A stretch of DNA of 49,626 nucleotides from an uncultured Collinsella sp. (GCA_900554325.1 USHA01000006.1:1-49626); one strand, 5' to 3'; shown: positions 23,730 through 32,955, counted from the first letter of the stretch. Numbers and translations are program-made. The notes: generated by a model from the sequence alone, not told the origin.

Positions 23730-23773
23730 GAGCGCCCGAACGAGAGCTGTCTTGCAGTGACGTTCGGTCGCTC
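23730..23773 (+). terminator. Hairpin after kdgT
   Basis: GAGCGCCCGAACG (23730-23742) pairs with CGTTCGGTCGCTC (23761-23773) with one mismatch, and the loop itself can pair CTG with CAG. No long T-run follows (TGCTATTATTCC), so termination is uncertain. TATTAT at 23777 could be the -10 of the diguanylate cyclase gene. Confidence 0.4.
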
Positions 23774-23872
23774 TGCTATTATTCCCCTTACCCCTGCGGA
23801 GTAGGGGGTGTTTGTTGCCCAGATTCGAATTGGGCGATTCTGGCCACTTGGATATTGAAGGGAGGGCGTCTA

Positions 23873-25015
23873 GTGGTAAAGGCACTCAAGATCGAGATAT
23901 TCCTGCTATGCATGATTGTTCTTATCGGGCTTGCCGCGCGAAGTCGTCGCTCCTTGTTCTCGAGTACCCAGCAACTCTTGTTTAGCATGCTTGGCTACAC
24001 CTCTGCCGCGTACATATTATTCGATATGATCTGGACGCTTTCGGACGGTGCGAGCGGCACGTTGGGCATTGCTGCCAACTGGATTTCCAACGCGGTTTCG
24101 TTTTCGCTCTTTGCCGTCGCGTGTCTCATTTGGTTTATCTATTCTGAGACGGTGCAGGGTTCTCGCCTTTTGACCTCGCGCTATAGGGTGGTGCTTGTAG
24201 CGTTGCCTACGGCTCTGGTGGTCGTGCTGGCGTTTACCAGCTACTGGACGCATGCCCTGTTCTATATCGATTTGCAGGGCGTGTATCGTCGCGGCTTTGC
24301 TTATATGATCCAGCCCATCGTCAGCTACTGTTACGTTATACATACATCCCTGCATGCGTTTGTGCAATCTCGCAGGGTCGAGAGCCTGCAGACGAAGGCC
24401 ATTTATCGCACCCTCGCCTTTTTTGCGGTTCCCGCTCTGGTGGGCGGTACCTTTCAGATCGTATACTCGGTGCCTGGCCTTTGTGTCGGCATAATGATTA
24501 GCATGTTGCTGCTCTATATCATCTGCCAGGAGCAACTGATCTCGACTGACCCGTTGACTGGACTCAACAACCGCAACCGTTTTGAGACCTATATGCTGTC
24601 GCTCTTTTCAAATGTGGATCAGGCCGAAGATGTATATCTGCTTATGATGGACGCTGACGGCTTTAAGCAGATTAACGATCGCTATGGACATGTGGAGGGC
24701 GACCATGCTCTTCAGGTAATATCCGCTGCGCTCAAAGAGGTCTGCTCGGCGTCTGGTGGCTTTATCGCGCGTTATGGTGGCGATGAGTTCGTGGTGCTCC
24801 AAAAGGCAGCGGCGGAACAGGATATCATGCATCTGTGCGCGACAATCAACGACGAGCTCGCGCATGCCGAGGTGCCGTATGCATTGCGGATGTCCATCGG
24901 TTGCGCGCGGGTCGGCGATAGTGTTGATACCTGGCAAGACTTACTTCGCGCTGCCGATGCGGAGCTCTACCGCGTCAAGGCCGAGAAAAAGAAAGCCGGC
25001 ATCCAGATACGCTAG
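23873..25015 (+). CDS. Membrane-bound diguanylate cyclase (GGDEF)
   Basis: 380 residues. The N-terminal half has about seven hydrophobic segments, a sensor or anchor without recognised ligand. The C-terminal half is a GGDEF domain: DPLTGLNNRNRFETY, LLMMDADGFKQINDRYGHVEGDHALQ, and RYGGDEFVVLQ (GGDEF at about 302-306), all catalytic residues present. It should make cyclic di-GMP from GTP. The residues before GGDEF (ASGGFIA) lack the RxxD inhibitory site, so feedback control by product is unlikely. The start is GTG 23873 with GGAGGG six bases before; the TTG at 23855 is not needed. Regulation is presumably through the membrane domain. Confidence 0.88.
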   Translation: MVKALKIEIFLLCMIVLIGLAARSRRSLFSSTQQLLFSMLGYTSAAYILFDMIWTLSDGASGTLGIAANWISNAVSFSLFAVACLIWFIYSETVQGSRLLTSRYRVVLVALPTALVVVLAFTSYWTHALFYIDLQGVYRRGFAYMIQPIVSYCYVIHTSLHAFVQSRRVESLQTKAIYRTLAFFAVPALVGGTFQIVYSVPGLCVGIMISMLLLYIICQEQLISTDPLTGLNNRNRFETYMLSLFSNVDQAEDVYLLMMDADGFKQINDRYGHVEGDHALQVISAALKEVCSASGGFIARYGGDEFVVLQKAAAEQDIMHLCATINDELAHAEVPYALRMSIGCARVGDSVDTWQDLLRAADAELYRVKAEKKKAGIQIR

Positions 25016-25114
25016 GAAAAGGGTCGCACGCTTGCGTGCGTGGCGGCCCTCAGCTCATCGATGTATTCCATTAAGCTAAAGTGTGCAAACGCCCTCCCTA
25101 AAAAGGTGAGCTCG

Positions 25115-26050
25115 CTAGGCTTTTTTGGGTTTGTTGACGATGATGATGCCGCCGCAGACCAACAACAGGGCAACGATGACGGTAACGGGGCTCGTGCCAG
25201 CGCCCTCGCCGAGCGGCAGCGCGCTCAACAGCACGCCAAAGACCGGGTTCATAAAGCCAAAGACCGACACGCGGCTGACGGGGTTGACGGCGAGCAGGTG
25301 GGACCACAGCGAGTACGCGACGGCGGAGATAAGCGCCATGTAGATGATGAGCGCGATGGCGGGGGCGACTTCGGTGGGGGACAATGTGCCGCCCATCAAA
25401 AAGCCGATGGCGGTGAGGACCAGGCCGCCGACTAAAAACTGCCAGCCGGCAAGCAAAACACCGTCGTGCTTGCGCGAGAAGATGCCGATCAGGCAGGTCG
25501 AAAGAGCGCCCGCGACAGTGGAGGCTAGGATAAAGCCCTCGCCATCGAGCGTGAAGCCAAAGGTGCCATCTGCGCCCGAAAGGTTGACAAGCGCGACGCC
25601 GGCAAAGCCCAACACGCAGCCAAGCACCTTGGCCGTATTGAGCTTCTCGGTGCGAAATGCCAGGGCGGCAAAGAGGATTGCGAGGAAGTTGGCGCTGGCC
25701 TCGATGATGGAGCTCGACATGGCACTGGCGCGCGAGAGTCCCAGGTAGAAAAAGAAGTACTGCCCGATAGTCTGGAAGAGCGACAAGACAAAGATGGGCT
25801 TGATGTCGCGCGCTTGCGGTACGAGGGGGCGGCGTTGGGCCGCGCTCATCCCAACGATAACCAGGACGCCGGCAAGCGTAAAGCGTAAACCTGCAAAGAG
25901 CAGCTGCGAAGCGCTATCGTGCGCCGGGATACCAAAGAGTGCGTAGCCGATCTTGATGCAGGGAAAGGCCGATCCCCAGAGTGCACAGCAAACAAGACAG
26001 CCCAGGATGAGTCCGGGCAGGGTGGCGAGATACGGCTTGCGGCTTTCCAT
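25115..26050 (-). CDS. EamA/DMT-family transporter
   Basis: 311 residues with ten hydrophobic segments in two related halves, the standard EamA (drug/metabolite transporter) design. Segments include LILGCLVCCALWGSAFPCIK at the start, SLFQTIGQYFFFYLGLSRASAMSSSIIEASA, GCVLGFAGVALVNLSGADG and IYMALISAVAYSLWSHLLAVNPVSRVSVF. The last helix ends in a basic KPKKA tail. Members export amino acids or metabolites; the substrate cannot be read. AGGAAGGACATC precedes the ATG at 26050, preferred over more upstream frame. Convergent with the diguanylate cyclase: about 100 bases lie between, with a perfect CGCACGC/GCGTGCG hairpin at 25025-25040. Confidence 0.85.
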   Translation of the reverse strand: MESRKPYLATLPGLILGCLVCCALWGSAFPCIKIGYALFGIPAHDSASQLLFAGLRFTLAGVLVIVGMSAAQRRPLVPQARDIKPIFVLSLFQTIGQYFFFYLGLSRASAMSSSIIEASANFLAILFAALAFRTEKLNTAKVLGCVLGFAGVALVNLSGADGTFGFTLDGEGFILASTVAGALSTCLIGIFSRKHDGVLLAGWQFLVGGLVLTAIGFLMGGTLSPTEVAPAIALIIYMALISAVAYSLWSHLLAVNPVSRVSVFGFMNPVFGVLLSALPLGEGAGTSPVTVIVALLLVCGGIIIVNKPKKA

Positions 26051-26074
26051 GATGTCCTTCCTACATGCGCGAAG

Positions 26075-26113
26075 CAAAAAAAGAACCCGCCACCGGATGT
26101 GTCGGTGGCGGGT
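26075..26113 (-). terminator. Rho-independent terminator of purL
   Basis: The 10-base stem ACCCGCCACC (26085-26094) / GGTGGCGGGT (26104-26113) is perfect with a 9-base loop, and on the minus strand it is followed by a T-rich run (complement of the A7 at 26076-26082). It lies 38 bases after the purL stop. Confidence 0.88.
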
Positions 26114-26150
26114 GTTGTTACCCGAAGGGATTGTACCCGATGGGAAAGGT

Positions 26151-29100
26151 TTAGGCGAAGTAGGCCACGCCGCTCTCAAAGATCGGCATGAACTTATCGC
26201 CGGGGACATGCTCGGGCACGTTGCGGTACAGGTTGTCGCCGCGGCGCTCGGCATGACCCATCTTGCCCAGGACGCGGCCGTCGGGGCTCGTGATGCCCTC
26301 GATGGCGAGTGCGGAGCCGTTGGGGTTGACGGAGAGATCCATGCTGGGCTTGCCGTCCTCGCCCACGTACTGCGTGGCGACCTGGCCGTTGGCGATCAGC
26401 TGGGCGAGCACTTCGTCATTGGCGACAAAGCGGCCCTCGCCGTGGCTGATGGCGACGGTGTAGGGGTCGTCCAGGCTGCACTGCGACAGCCACGGGGACA
26501 GGTTGGACGAGATGCGGGTGCGCACCAGGCGGCTCTGATGGCGACCGATGGTGTTGAACGTCAACGTGGGCGCATCGGGCGTGGCATCGACGATGTCGCC
26601 GTAGGGCACCAGACCGAGCTTGATCAGGGCCTGGAAGCCGTTGCAGATGCCCAGCATCAGGCCATCGCGGGCCTTGAGCAGGTCGCGGACTGCCTCGGTG
26701 ACCTCGGGAGCGCGGAAGAACGCCGTGATGAACTTGGCGGAGCCATCGGGCTCGTCGCCGCCCGAGAAGCCGCCGGGGATCATGACGATCTGGCTCTGGC
26801 GAATACGGCGGGCGAGCTCGTGGGTGCTCTCGGCGACGGCCTCGGGCGTGAGGTTGTTGATCACGAAGGTGTCGGCCTCGGCACCGGCGGCACGGAAGGC
26901 GCGGGCGCTGTCGTACTCGCAGTTGTTACCGGGGAACACGGGGATGATCACGCGCGGGCGGGCGATCTTGGCGCCGCCGTACACGTGGATATCCTTGGCG
27001 CGGAAGTCGATGGTCTCGACCTCGGGGGTCTCGCCGGCGCTGCGGTAGGCGAAGACGCCCTCGATGCCGCTCTCCCAGGCCTCCTGGAGCTTGGCGAGCT
27101 CGATGACCTCGGAGCCGGTGTCGATGACATAGCCCTCGACGGTGGTACCCAGGGGCTCGACGACAACGCCGTCGGCGACCTCGGGCAGCTCGGCGTCCTC
27201 GGCGAGCTCGACGATAAAGCTGCCGTAGAGCGGGGTGAAGAGGCTCTCTACGTCTACATCCTCGGCAAGCTCGATACCGATCTGGTTACCGACGCACATC
27301 TTAAAGAGGCTCTCGGCGCCGCAGCCGTAGCCGGGCGTGGAGATGGCCAGGGCGTTGCCGGTAGCAGTGAGCGCCTCGACGGCGTCAAACGCCGCGAGCA
27401 GCTGCTGAGCGTCGGGGCGGTAGTCCTCGCCATAGGTGGCGGGGGCGATGCGGACGACGCGGTGCGTGAGGCCCTTGAACTCGGGCGAGACGGCGCGGGC
27501 GGCCTTGCCCACGGCGACAGCGAAGCTGATCAGGGTCGGCGGAACGTTGAGCTCGCCGGTCTCGTCCTCAAACGAGCCGCTCATGGAATCCTTGCCACCG
27601 ATGGCGCCGGCACCCAGGTCGACTTGGGCCATGAGGGCGCCCAAGACGGCTGCCGTGGGCTTGCCCCAGCGCTCGGCCTCGGTGCGCAGACGCTCGAAGT
27701 ACTCCTGGAAGGAGAGATAGGCGCGCTTGTGCTCAAAGCCGGCGGCAACGAGCTTGGCAATGGACTCGACCACGGACAGGTAGGCGCCCGCAAACTGGTC
27801 GGCCTCCATCAGATAGGGGTTGAAGCCCCATGCCATGGCACTCGCCGTGGTGGTCTCGCCGTCCACGGGGAACTTGGCGACCATGGCCGAGCTGGGGGTG
27901 AGCTGCGTCTTGCCGCCAAAGGGCATGAGCACGGTCGCGGCGCCGATGGTGGAGTCGAAGCGCTCGGAAAGGCCCTTGTTGGAAGCGACGTTGAGGTCGG
28001 TGACGAGCGAGGTCATGCGCTCGGCGAGCGTGGTGCCGGCCCAGCTGGGCTGCCACACGCTGCGGGCGCACACGTGGGCGACCTGGTGCTTGGGTGCGCC
28101 GTTGGAGTTGAGGAACTCGCGGGACAGGTCGACGATGGCGACGCCGTTCCAGGCCATGCGCATGCGCGGCTCAGCGGTAACCTCGGCGATAACGGTCGCC
28201 TCCAGGTTCTCCTCGGCGGCGTAGCCCATGAACTCCTCGACGTCACCGTCGGCGACGGCGCAGGCCATGCGCTCCTGGGACTCAGAGATAGCGAGCTCGG
28301 TGCCGTCCAGGCCGTCGTACTTCTTGGTCACGGTGTCCAGGTCGACATACAGGCCGTCGGCAAGCTCGCCCACGGCGACCGAGACGCCGCCGGCGCCAAA
28401 GTCGTTGCAGCGCTTGATCAGACGGCAGGCGTCGCCGCGGCGGAACAGACGCTGCAGCTTGCGCTCGACAGGGGCGTTGCCCTTCTGGACCTCGGCACCC
28501 GAGGTCTCGATGGACTCGGTGTTCTGGGTCTTGGAGGAGCCGGTGGCGCCACCGATGCCATCGCGGCCGGTGCGGCCGCCCAGCAGGATGATCTTGTCGG
28601 TGGGGGCGGGGCACTCGCGACGAACGTGGTTTGCCGGGGTAGCGCCCACGACGGCGCCGACCTCCATGCGCTTGGCCACGTAACCGGGGTGATAGAGTTC
28701 GTTGACCTGACCGGTGGCAAGGCCGATCTGGTTGCCGTAGCTGGAGTAGCCGGCGGCGGCAGTGGTCACGAGCTTGCGCTGCGGCAGCTTGCCCTCGAGC
28801 GTCTCGGAAACCGGGACGGTGGGGTCGCCGGCGCCGGTGACGCGCATGGCCTGGTACACATAGCTGCGGCCCGAGAGCGGGTCGCGGATAGCGCCGCCCA
28901 CGCAGGTGGCGGCACCGCCGAAGGGCTCGATCTCGGTCGGGTGGTTGTGGGTCTCGTTCTTAAACAGGAACAGCCAGTCCTGGTCCTCGCCGTCGACATC
29001 GACCTTCACCTTGACGGTGCAGGCGTTGATCTCCTCGGACTCATCGACATCGGTCATGATGCCGGTCTTCTTAAGATACTTGGCGCCGATGGTGCCCATG

Positions 29101-29897
29101 TCCATGAGGCAGACGGGCTTGGCGTCGCGGCCGAGTTCGTGGCGCATCTCCATGTAGCGGTCGAAGGCTTGCTGCACCACGGCGTCGTCGATCGTCACGT
29201 CGTCCAGGACGGTGCCGAAGGTGGTGTGGCGGCAGTGATCGGACCAGTAGGTGTCGATCACGCGGATCTCGGTGATGGTGGGGTCGCGGTCCTCATCGCG
29301 GAAGTACTGCTGGCAGAAGGCGATGTCCGCCTCGTCCATGGCAAGGCCGCGATCGGCGATAAAGGCGGCAAGGCCGGCCTCGTCGAGCTCGCGGAAGCCG
29401 TCGAGCACCTCGACGGGCTGGGGCTCGGGGGTCTCCATGTACAGCGTCTCGGGCAGGTCGAGCGAGGCGATGCGCGCCTCGACGGGGTTCACCACGTAGT
29501 GCTTGATGGCATCGATGGCGGCTTCGTCCAGAGCGCCCGAGATCATATAGACCTTGGCGGAGCGCACGGCGGGGCGCTCGCCCTGGCTGATGAGCTGCAC
29601 GCACTCGCTGGCGGAGTCGGCGCGCTGGTCAAACTGGCCAGGCAGGAATTCGACGGCAAAGACGGCGCCATCGCTTGCGGGGAGCTCGTCGTAGGTCACA
29701 TCGACCTGGGGCTCGCTAAAGACGGTCGGCACGCAGGAGCGGAAAAGCTCCTCGTCGATGCCCTCGACGTCGTAGCGGTTGATGATCCTCAGGGCCTCGA
29801 TGCCCTTGATGCCGAGAATTTCGGTCAGCTCGCCCTTGAGCTGCTGAGCCTCGACGTCGAACCCGGGTTTCTTCTCCACGTAGATACGAGAGACCAT
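26151..29897 (-). CDS. purL: Phosphoribosylformylglycinamidine synthase, single chain
   Basis: 1248 residues. Converts FGAR, glutamine and ATP to FGAM in step four of purine synthesis. It is the long, single-chain form that joins the synthetase and the glutaminase, which in many bacteria are PurL, PurQ and PurS. Visible: NRYDVEGIDEELF at the start, YWSDHCRHTTF, the catalytic-loop segment FLFKNETHNHPTEIEPFGGAATCVGG, GGRTGRDGIGGATGSS, and the C-terminal class I glutaminase with RVIIPVFPGNNCEYDSA, VMIPGGFSGGDEPD and the nucleophile GICNGFQ. GGCAGGAACCA precedes the ATG. No other pur gene is next to it and no purine riboswitch was recognised upstream. It is a monocistronic unit with its own terminator. 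Confidence 0.96.
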   Translation of the reverse strand: MVSRIYVEKKPGFDVEAQQLKGELTEILGIKGIEALRIINRYDVEGIDEELFRSCVPTVFSEPQVDVTYDELPASDGAVFAVEFLPGQFDQRADSASECVQLISQGERPAVRSAKVYMISGALDEAAIDAIKHYVVNPVEARIASLDLPETLYMETPEPQPVEVLDGFRELDEAGLAAFIADRGLAMDEADIAFCQQYFRDEDRDPTITEIRVIDTYWSDHCRHTTFGTVLDDVTIDDAVVQQAFDRYMEMRHELGRDAKPVCLMDMGTIGAKYLKKTGIMTDVDESEEINACTVKVKVDVDGEDQDWLFLFKNETHNHPTEIEPFGGAATCVGGAIRDPLSGRSYVYQAMRVTGAGDPTVPVSETLEGKLPQRKLVTTAAAGYSSYGNQIGLATGQVNELYHPGYVAKRMEVGAVVGATPANHVRRECPAPTDKIILLGGRTGRDGIGGATGSSKTQNTESIETSGAEVQKGNAPVERKLQRLFRRGDACRLIKRCNDFGAGGVSVAVGELADGLYVDLDTVTKKYDGLDGTELAISESQERMACAVADGDVEEFMGYAAEENLEATVIAEVTAEPRMRMAWNGVAIVDLSREFLNSNGAPKHQVAHVCARSVWQPSWAGTTLAERMTSLVTDLNVASNKGLSERFDSTIGAATVLMPFGGKTQLTPSSAMVAKFPVDGETTTASAMAWGFNPYLMEADQFAGAYLSVVESIAKLVAAGFEHKRAYLSFQEYFERLRTEAERWGKPTAAVLGALMAQVDLGAGAIGGKDSMSGSFEDETGELNVPPTLISFAVAVGKAARAVSPEFKGLTHRVVRIAPATYGEDYRPDAQQLLAAFDAVEALTATGNALAISTPGYGCGAESLFKMCVGNQIGIELAEDVDVESLFTPLYGSFIVELAEDAELPEVADGVVVEPLGTTVEGYVIDTGSEVIELAKLQEAWESGIEGVFAYRSAGETPEVETIDFRAKDIHVYGGAKIARPRVIIPVFPGNNCEYDSARAFRAAGAEADTFVINNLTPEAVAESTHELARRIRQSQIVMIPGGFSGGDEPDGSAKFITAFFRAPEVTEAVRDLLKARDGLMLGICNGFQALIKLGLVPYGDIVDATPDAPTLTFNTIGRHQSRLVRTRISSNLSPWLSQCSLDDPYTVAISHGEGRFVANDEVLAQLIANGQVATQYVGEDGKPSMDLSVNPNGSALAIEGITSPDGRVLGKMGHAERRGDNLYRNVPEHVPGDKFMPIFESGVAYFA

Positions 29898-30081
29898 TGG
29901 TTCCTGCCTTCCTGATCGGTTGGGCGTACGGTACGGTATGCGGCAGCGGTCGGTTTACGGGGCAAGCCTCGCGGTCGCCTTGAGCCACATGTTTGTAAAC
30001 CTCACTATGATACGACAGCTCGCGGCGCGTTGAGGACGGCGAGGGTGCTACAGTGAAGCGCAAACAAGAGAAAGGCATCAC

Positions 30082-31644
30082 ATGGCATTCGTTTCGCTCG
30101 CCATCATCGCACTCGTGGCCTTTGCGAGTCCTTTTATCGCCTCAGCGATTCCCGGAAAACCTGTTCCCGAGACGGTCTTTTTGCTCGTGCTCGGCGCGGT
30201 GCTGGGACCCCATATGCTCGGCGTCATCCATGTAGATGCTGAGGTCTCGCTTGTGTCCGAGCTGGGCCTGGCCTTTTTGTTCCTGCTTGCCGGCTTTGAG
30301 ATCGACCCCAAGAGCATCACGGGCGTCGAGGGGCGCTACGGCTTGGCGACGTGGGCCGTCACGTTTGGTATCGCCTGGCTTGCCGTGCGCTTTACCCCGT
30401 GGTTCTCGGTCAGTCATTTCGACGGTATCGCCGTGACGCTTGCCCTCACTTCGACGGCGCTCGGCACGCTCGTGCCCATCATGCGTGAGCGCTCGCTCAC
30501 TGGCACGCGTGTGGGCGACTCGATTCTCGCGTATGGCACCTGGGGTGAGCTCGGCCCTGTGCTCGCCATGTCGGTGCTGCTGTCTGCCCGCACTGGCATC
30601 CAAACGCTCGTAATCCTTGGCTTGTTTGCGGTGGTTTGCGTGTTGCTGGCTGTGGTCCCAAGCCGCTCCAAGCGTGTCGGCAGCCGCTTCTTTGCGTTTG
30701 TCGAGGAACGCGCCGATACCACGTCGCAGACCTTCGTGCGCCTGACGGTGCTCATCCTGGTCACACTCGTGGCGTTCTCGGCCGTCTTTGATCTCGACAT
30801 CGTGTTGGGTTCTTTTGCCGCCGGCTTTGTCTTGCGCTATATCATCCCCGAGGGCAACCATACGCTCGAGACCAAGCTCGATGGCCTGGCCTACGGCTTT
30901 TTGATTCCGGTATTCTTTACCGTATCGGGCGCAAAGATCGATCTGACGGCCGTGGCGTCGCGCCCGGGTCTGCTCGTGGGCTTTATCGTGGCGTTGTTGA
31001 TTATTCGTGCCGTGCCCATTCTTATTTCTATGAGCATTTGTCCTGCGACGCGCGATGTGTCGGCGTATGGTCGCATTACCGTGGCCCTGTACTGCACCAC
31101 GGCCCTGCCGATCATCGTTGCCGTGACAAGCGTTGCCGTCAACGCGGGCGCGCTGTCGCAAGATATTGCGTCGGTCATGGTTGCTGCCGGTGCCATCACG
31201 GTGTTCTTGATGCCGTTGCTCGCGCAGCTCTTCTACCGCGTGGTCGACGCCGCGCCGGTCGCCGCCGTGGCAGAAGTTGCCGAGCATCCATCCGATGCGC
31301 TCGACATCCTGCGCGCCCATCACGATTTGGCGAGCCTGCTCGCACGTGAGCACGAGCTGCTGACTTCGCATGGCCATGGTCGCGTATTCGAGGGCTTGCC
31401 TACGCTCGATACGATTGCCGAGCGTCTTTCCGCCGAGGCGGCGAGCGGCCACATCGATGCCCGCATCGTGGACGCGGCGCATCTTCTTGCCGATAAGACC
31501 TATGGTGATGAGGTCGACCCGTCCGAGCTGACCCCGCGCGAGCGTCGCCGCCTGGAGCGCGCCAAGCTCGCCGTGCGCGAATACCGCCGCCGCATGTTGG
31601 AGCTCTATGCAAGAGAAGAAGCCGAGGACGACGACGGCAAGTAG
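30082..31644 (+). CDS. CPA2-family cation/proton antiporter
   Basis: 520 residues: about twelve hydrophobic segments in the first 400, then a soluble C-terminal tail of about 115 residues. The family pattern is seen in GKPVPETVFLLVLGAVLGPHMLG, LGLAFLFLLAGFEIDPKSI, LTSTALGTLVPIMRE and DIVLGSFAAGFVLRYII, matching KefB/NapA-type sodium or potassium/proton exchangers. The tail (DILRAHHDLASLLAREHELL, PRERRRLERAKLAVREYRRRML) is not an RCK domain; it is an alpha-helical basic region. AAAGGCATCAC precedes the ATG. Divergent from purL. Substrate ion is not readable. Confidence 0.85.
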   Translation: MAFVSLAIIALVAFASPFIASAIPGKPVPETVFLLVLGAVLGPHMLGVIHVDAEVSLVSELGLAFLFLLAGFEIDPKSITGVEGRYGLATWAVTFGIAWLAVRFTPWFSVSHFDGIAVTLALTSTALGTLVPIMRERSLTGTRVGDSILAYGTWGELGPVLAMSVLLSARTGIQTLVILGLFAVVCVLLAVVPSRSKRVGSRFFAFVEERADTTSQTFVRLTVLILVTLVAFSAVFDLDIVLGSFAAGFVLRYIIPEGNHTLETKLDGLAYGFLIPVFFTVSGAKIDLTAVASRPGLLVGFIVALLIIRAVPILISMSICPATRDVSAYGRITVALYCTTALPIIVAVTSVAVNAGALSQDIASVMVAAGAITVFLMPLLAQLFYRVVDAAPVAAVAEVAEHPSDALDILRAHHDLASLLAREHELLTSHGHGRVFEGLPTLDTIAERLSAEAASGHIDARIVDAAHLLADKTYGDEVDPSELTPRERRRLERAKLAVREYRRRMLELYAREEAEDDDGK

Positions 31645-31659
31645 TCGATACTCTCTCGG

Positions 31660-31892
31660 GGAAGCCGCGTCCCGCTTTGAAGGCTCGGAACGGGATGTGG
31701 TTTCCGAAACGGGGGCCGTTGGGAAACTGTGTCCCGGAATGGGCGCTCAGAGTGGGATGCAGTTTCCGCGAGAGACCCGTTGCGGAAACGGTATCCCAGA
31801 ATCGGCGTTCAAGACGGGGCGCTCTTTCCGAAACATGGCCCTGAGGGAAGCTGCGTCCCGGTCTGAGTCGGGACTGCGGGACACAGCTTCCC
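31660..31892. repeat. Four-copy tandem hairpin array, 62-base period
   Basis: Imperfect palindromes start at 31660, 31722, 31784 and 31846, each exactly 62 bases apart. A unit opens GGAA(A/G)C-x-G-x-(A/G)TCCC, has an 18-base loop of the form (G)AAT-x-GGCG-x-TC-x-GA, and closes GGGATGC-x-GTTTCC. Arms: 31660-31674 with 31691-31705; 31722-31736 with 31754-31767; 31784-31797 with 31816-31829; 31845-31860 with 31877-31892 (one mismatch). The arms vary mainly by transitions that keep pairing through G-U, so structure is conserved more than sequence. The period is not divisible by three, and the repeats cross no gene. It occupies the 345-base interval between the antiporter stop and fabG. Confidence 0.9.
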
Positions 31893-31902
31893 TTTCAAAC
31901 AG

Positions 31903-31950
31903 AAGAAGGCGCGCTGCCTGCAGTTGATGCAGACGGCGCGCCTTCTTTGT
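31903..31950. terminator. Bidirectional terminator between antiporter and fabG
   Basis: AAGAAGGCGCGC (31903-31914) and GCGCGCCTTCTT (31936-31947) are perfect inverted repeats with an inner CTGCA/TGCAG pairing, followed by TTGTT on the plus strand and a T-rich run on the minus strand (complement of GAAACT...AAAG). It serves the two converging genes. Confidence 0.88.
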
Positions 31951-31989
31951 TGGACTATGTTGAGGCTGGGAGCTGAGGCTTGTGGTCCC

Positions 31990-32739
31990 TTAAGAGCGGG
32001 CGGCTCCGTCGACGGGGAGCACGGCGCCCGTGACGTAGGAGGACATGTCGCTCGCCAGGAAAACAAAGGCGTTGGCGACATCCTCGGGCTCGCCCATGCG
32101 ACCCAGCGGAATGGTGGCGATGATGGGCTTAATAACCTCTTCGGGCAGGTTAGCGACCATATCGGTTTTGGTTACGCCGGGTGCAACGGCATTGACGCGA
32201 ATGCCCACGGGGGCGAGCTCGCGCGAGAGCGACTGGACCATACCGTTGACGGCAAACTTGGACGTGGGGTAACCGACGCCGGAGGGCTGGCCGTACTTGG
32301 CGACCATCGAGCTTGTGGTAGTGATGGTGCCGCCGTGGCCGGCCTCGGTCATGATCTTGGCGGCAGCCTGGTGGCCATTAAAGACGGCGACGACGTTAAG
32401 GTCCATGACCTTTGCGAACTCCTCGGCCGTGTAGTCCAAGAGGGGTGAACGCTGGGAGATACCGGCATTGTTGACGACCGTGTCCAAGCCGCCCATGTCG
32501 GATGCAGCCTGGGTAAAGGCCTCGGTCACGGCTTCGAGTGAGGTGAGGTCGCAGGAGCGGCCCCAGACCTTGGCGTCGGGATAGGCGGCTGTCAGCTTCT
32601 CAACGGCCGCATCGGCGGTCTCTTGACGCGAGCCAAAGACAGTGACGGAGGCGCCCTCCTCGATAAAACGGCAGGCGATGGCATAGCCGATACCGCGCGT
32701 GCCTCCGGTGATGATTGCTTTCTTGCCCTCGAGCAACAT
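31990..32739 (-). CDS. Short-chain dehydrogenase/reductase, FabG-like
   Basis: 249 residues. NAD(P)-binding TGGTRGIGYAIAC (glycine motif), NNAGISQRSP, catalytic serine in TTTSSMVAKYGQ, and catalytic YPTSK (Y-x-x-x-K), then IRVNAVAPGVTKTDMVANL and the ending VTGAVLPVDGAARS. This closely follows 3-oxoacyl-ACP reductase FabG, but without other fab genes nearby it could reduce another ketone or act as a gluconate-type dehydrogenase. GAGAGGAAATACC precedes the ATG at 32739; the frame runs on upstream to 32811 without support. Monocistronic, ending at the bidirectional terminator. Confidence 0.87.
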   Translation of the reverse strand: MLLEGKKAIITGGTRGIGYAIACRFIEEGASVTVFGSRQETADAAVEKLTAAYPDAKVWGRSCDLTSLEAVTEAFTQAASDMGGLDTVVNNAGISQRSPLLDYTAEEFAKVMDLNVVAVFNGHQAAAKIMTEAGHGGTITTTSSMVAKYGQPSGVGYPTSKFAVNGMVQSLSRELAPVGIRVNAVAPGVTKTDMVANLPEEVIKPIIATIPLGRMGEPEDVANAFVFLASDMSSYVTGAVLPVDGAARS

Positions 32740-32888
32740 GGTATTTCCTCTCATCGCGGGCGGACATTCGCAGCACAGCGTAGCCGTAACCGGAATCGGC
32801 CGTGTTTGCATATCGGTGAACGGTAGCCCGCGTTACCGATGAGCGGCTCGCGCAAATGTGCCCTGTCGTTGTGCTTAGGGCAGGAGAC

Positions 32889-32922
32889 AAAAAGGCTCCC
32901 ATCCCACATCGGACGGGAGCCC
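32889..32922 (-). terminator. Rho-independent terminator of hom
   Basis: On the minus strand GGCTCCCGTCC pairs with GGGATGGGAGCC across a five-base loop, then TTTTTG. It begins about 35 bases after the hom stop and would end that transcript before fabG. Confidence 0.82.
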
Positions 32923-32955
32923 TTCGAGCAAATGCGTTGTGGGGTGTAAACCGAA

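Noticed and set aside
23820..23860. tRNA-like TTCGAAT stretch
   Set aside because: No acceptor stem, anticodon arm or CCA could be built around it.
25953..29915. A 1320-codon open frame antisense to purL
   Set aside because: It mirrors purL exactly, is a product of GC-rich codon use in the real gene (G/C third positions remove stops), has no ribosome site and translates to low-complexity LGG/DGV-rich sequence.
29898..30081. Purine riboswitch upstream of purL
   Set aside because: No conserved purine aptamer core or downstream terminator was recognisable.
31660..31892. CRISPR array
   Set aside because: Repeats are palindromic and variable, with no unique spacers of constant length, and there are no cas genes in the window.
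31607..31927. A 106-codon frame running through the hairpin array
   Set aside because: The repeat period of 62 shifts frame each time, so the translation shows no repeat; the DNA structure is the conserved feature.
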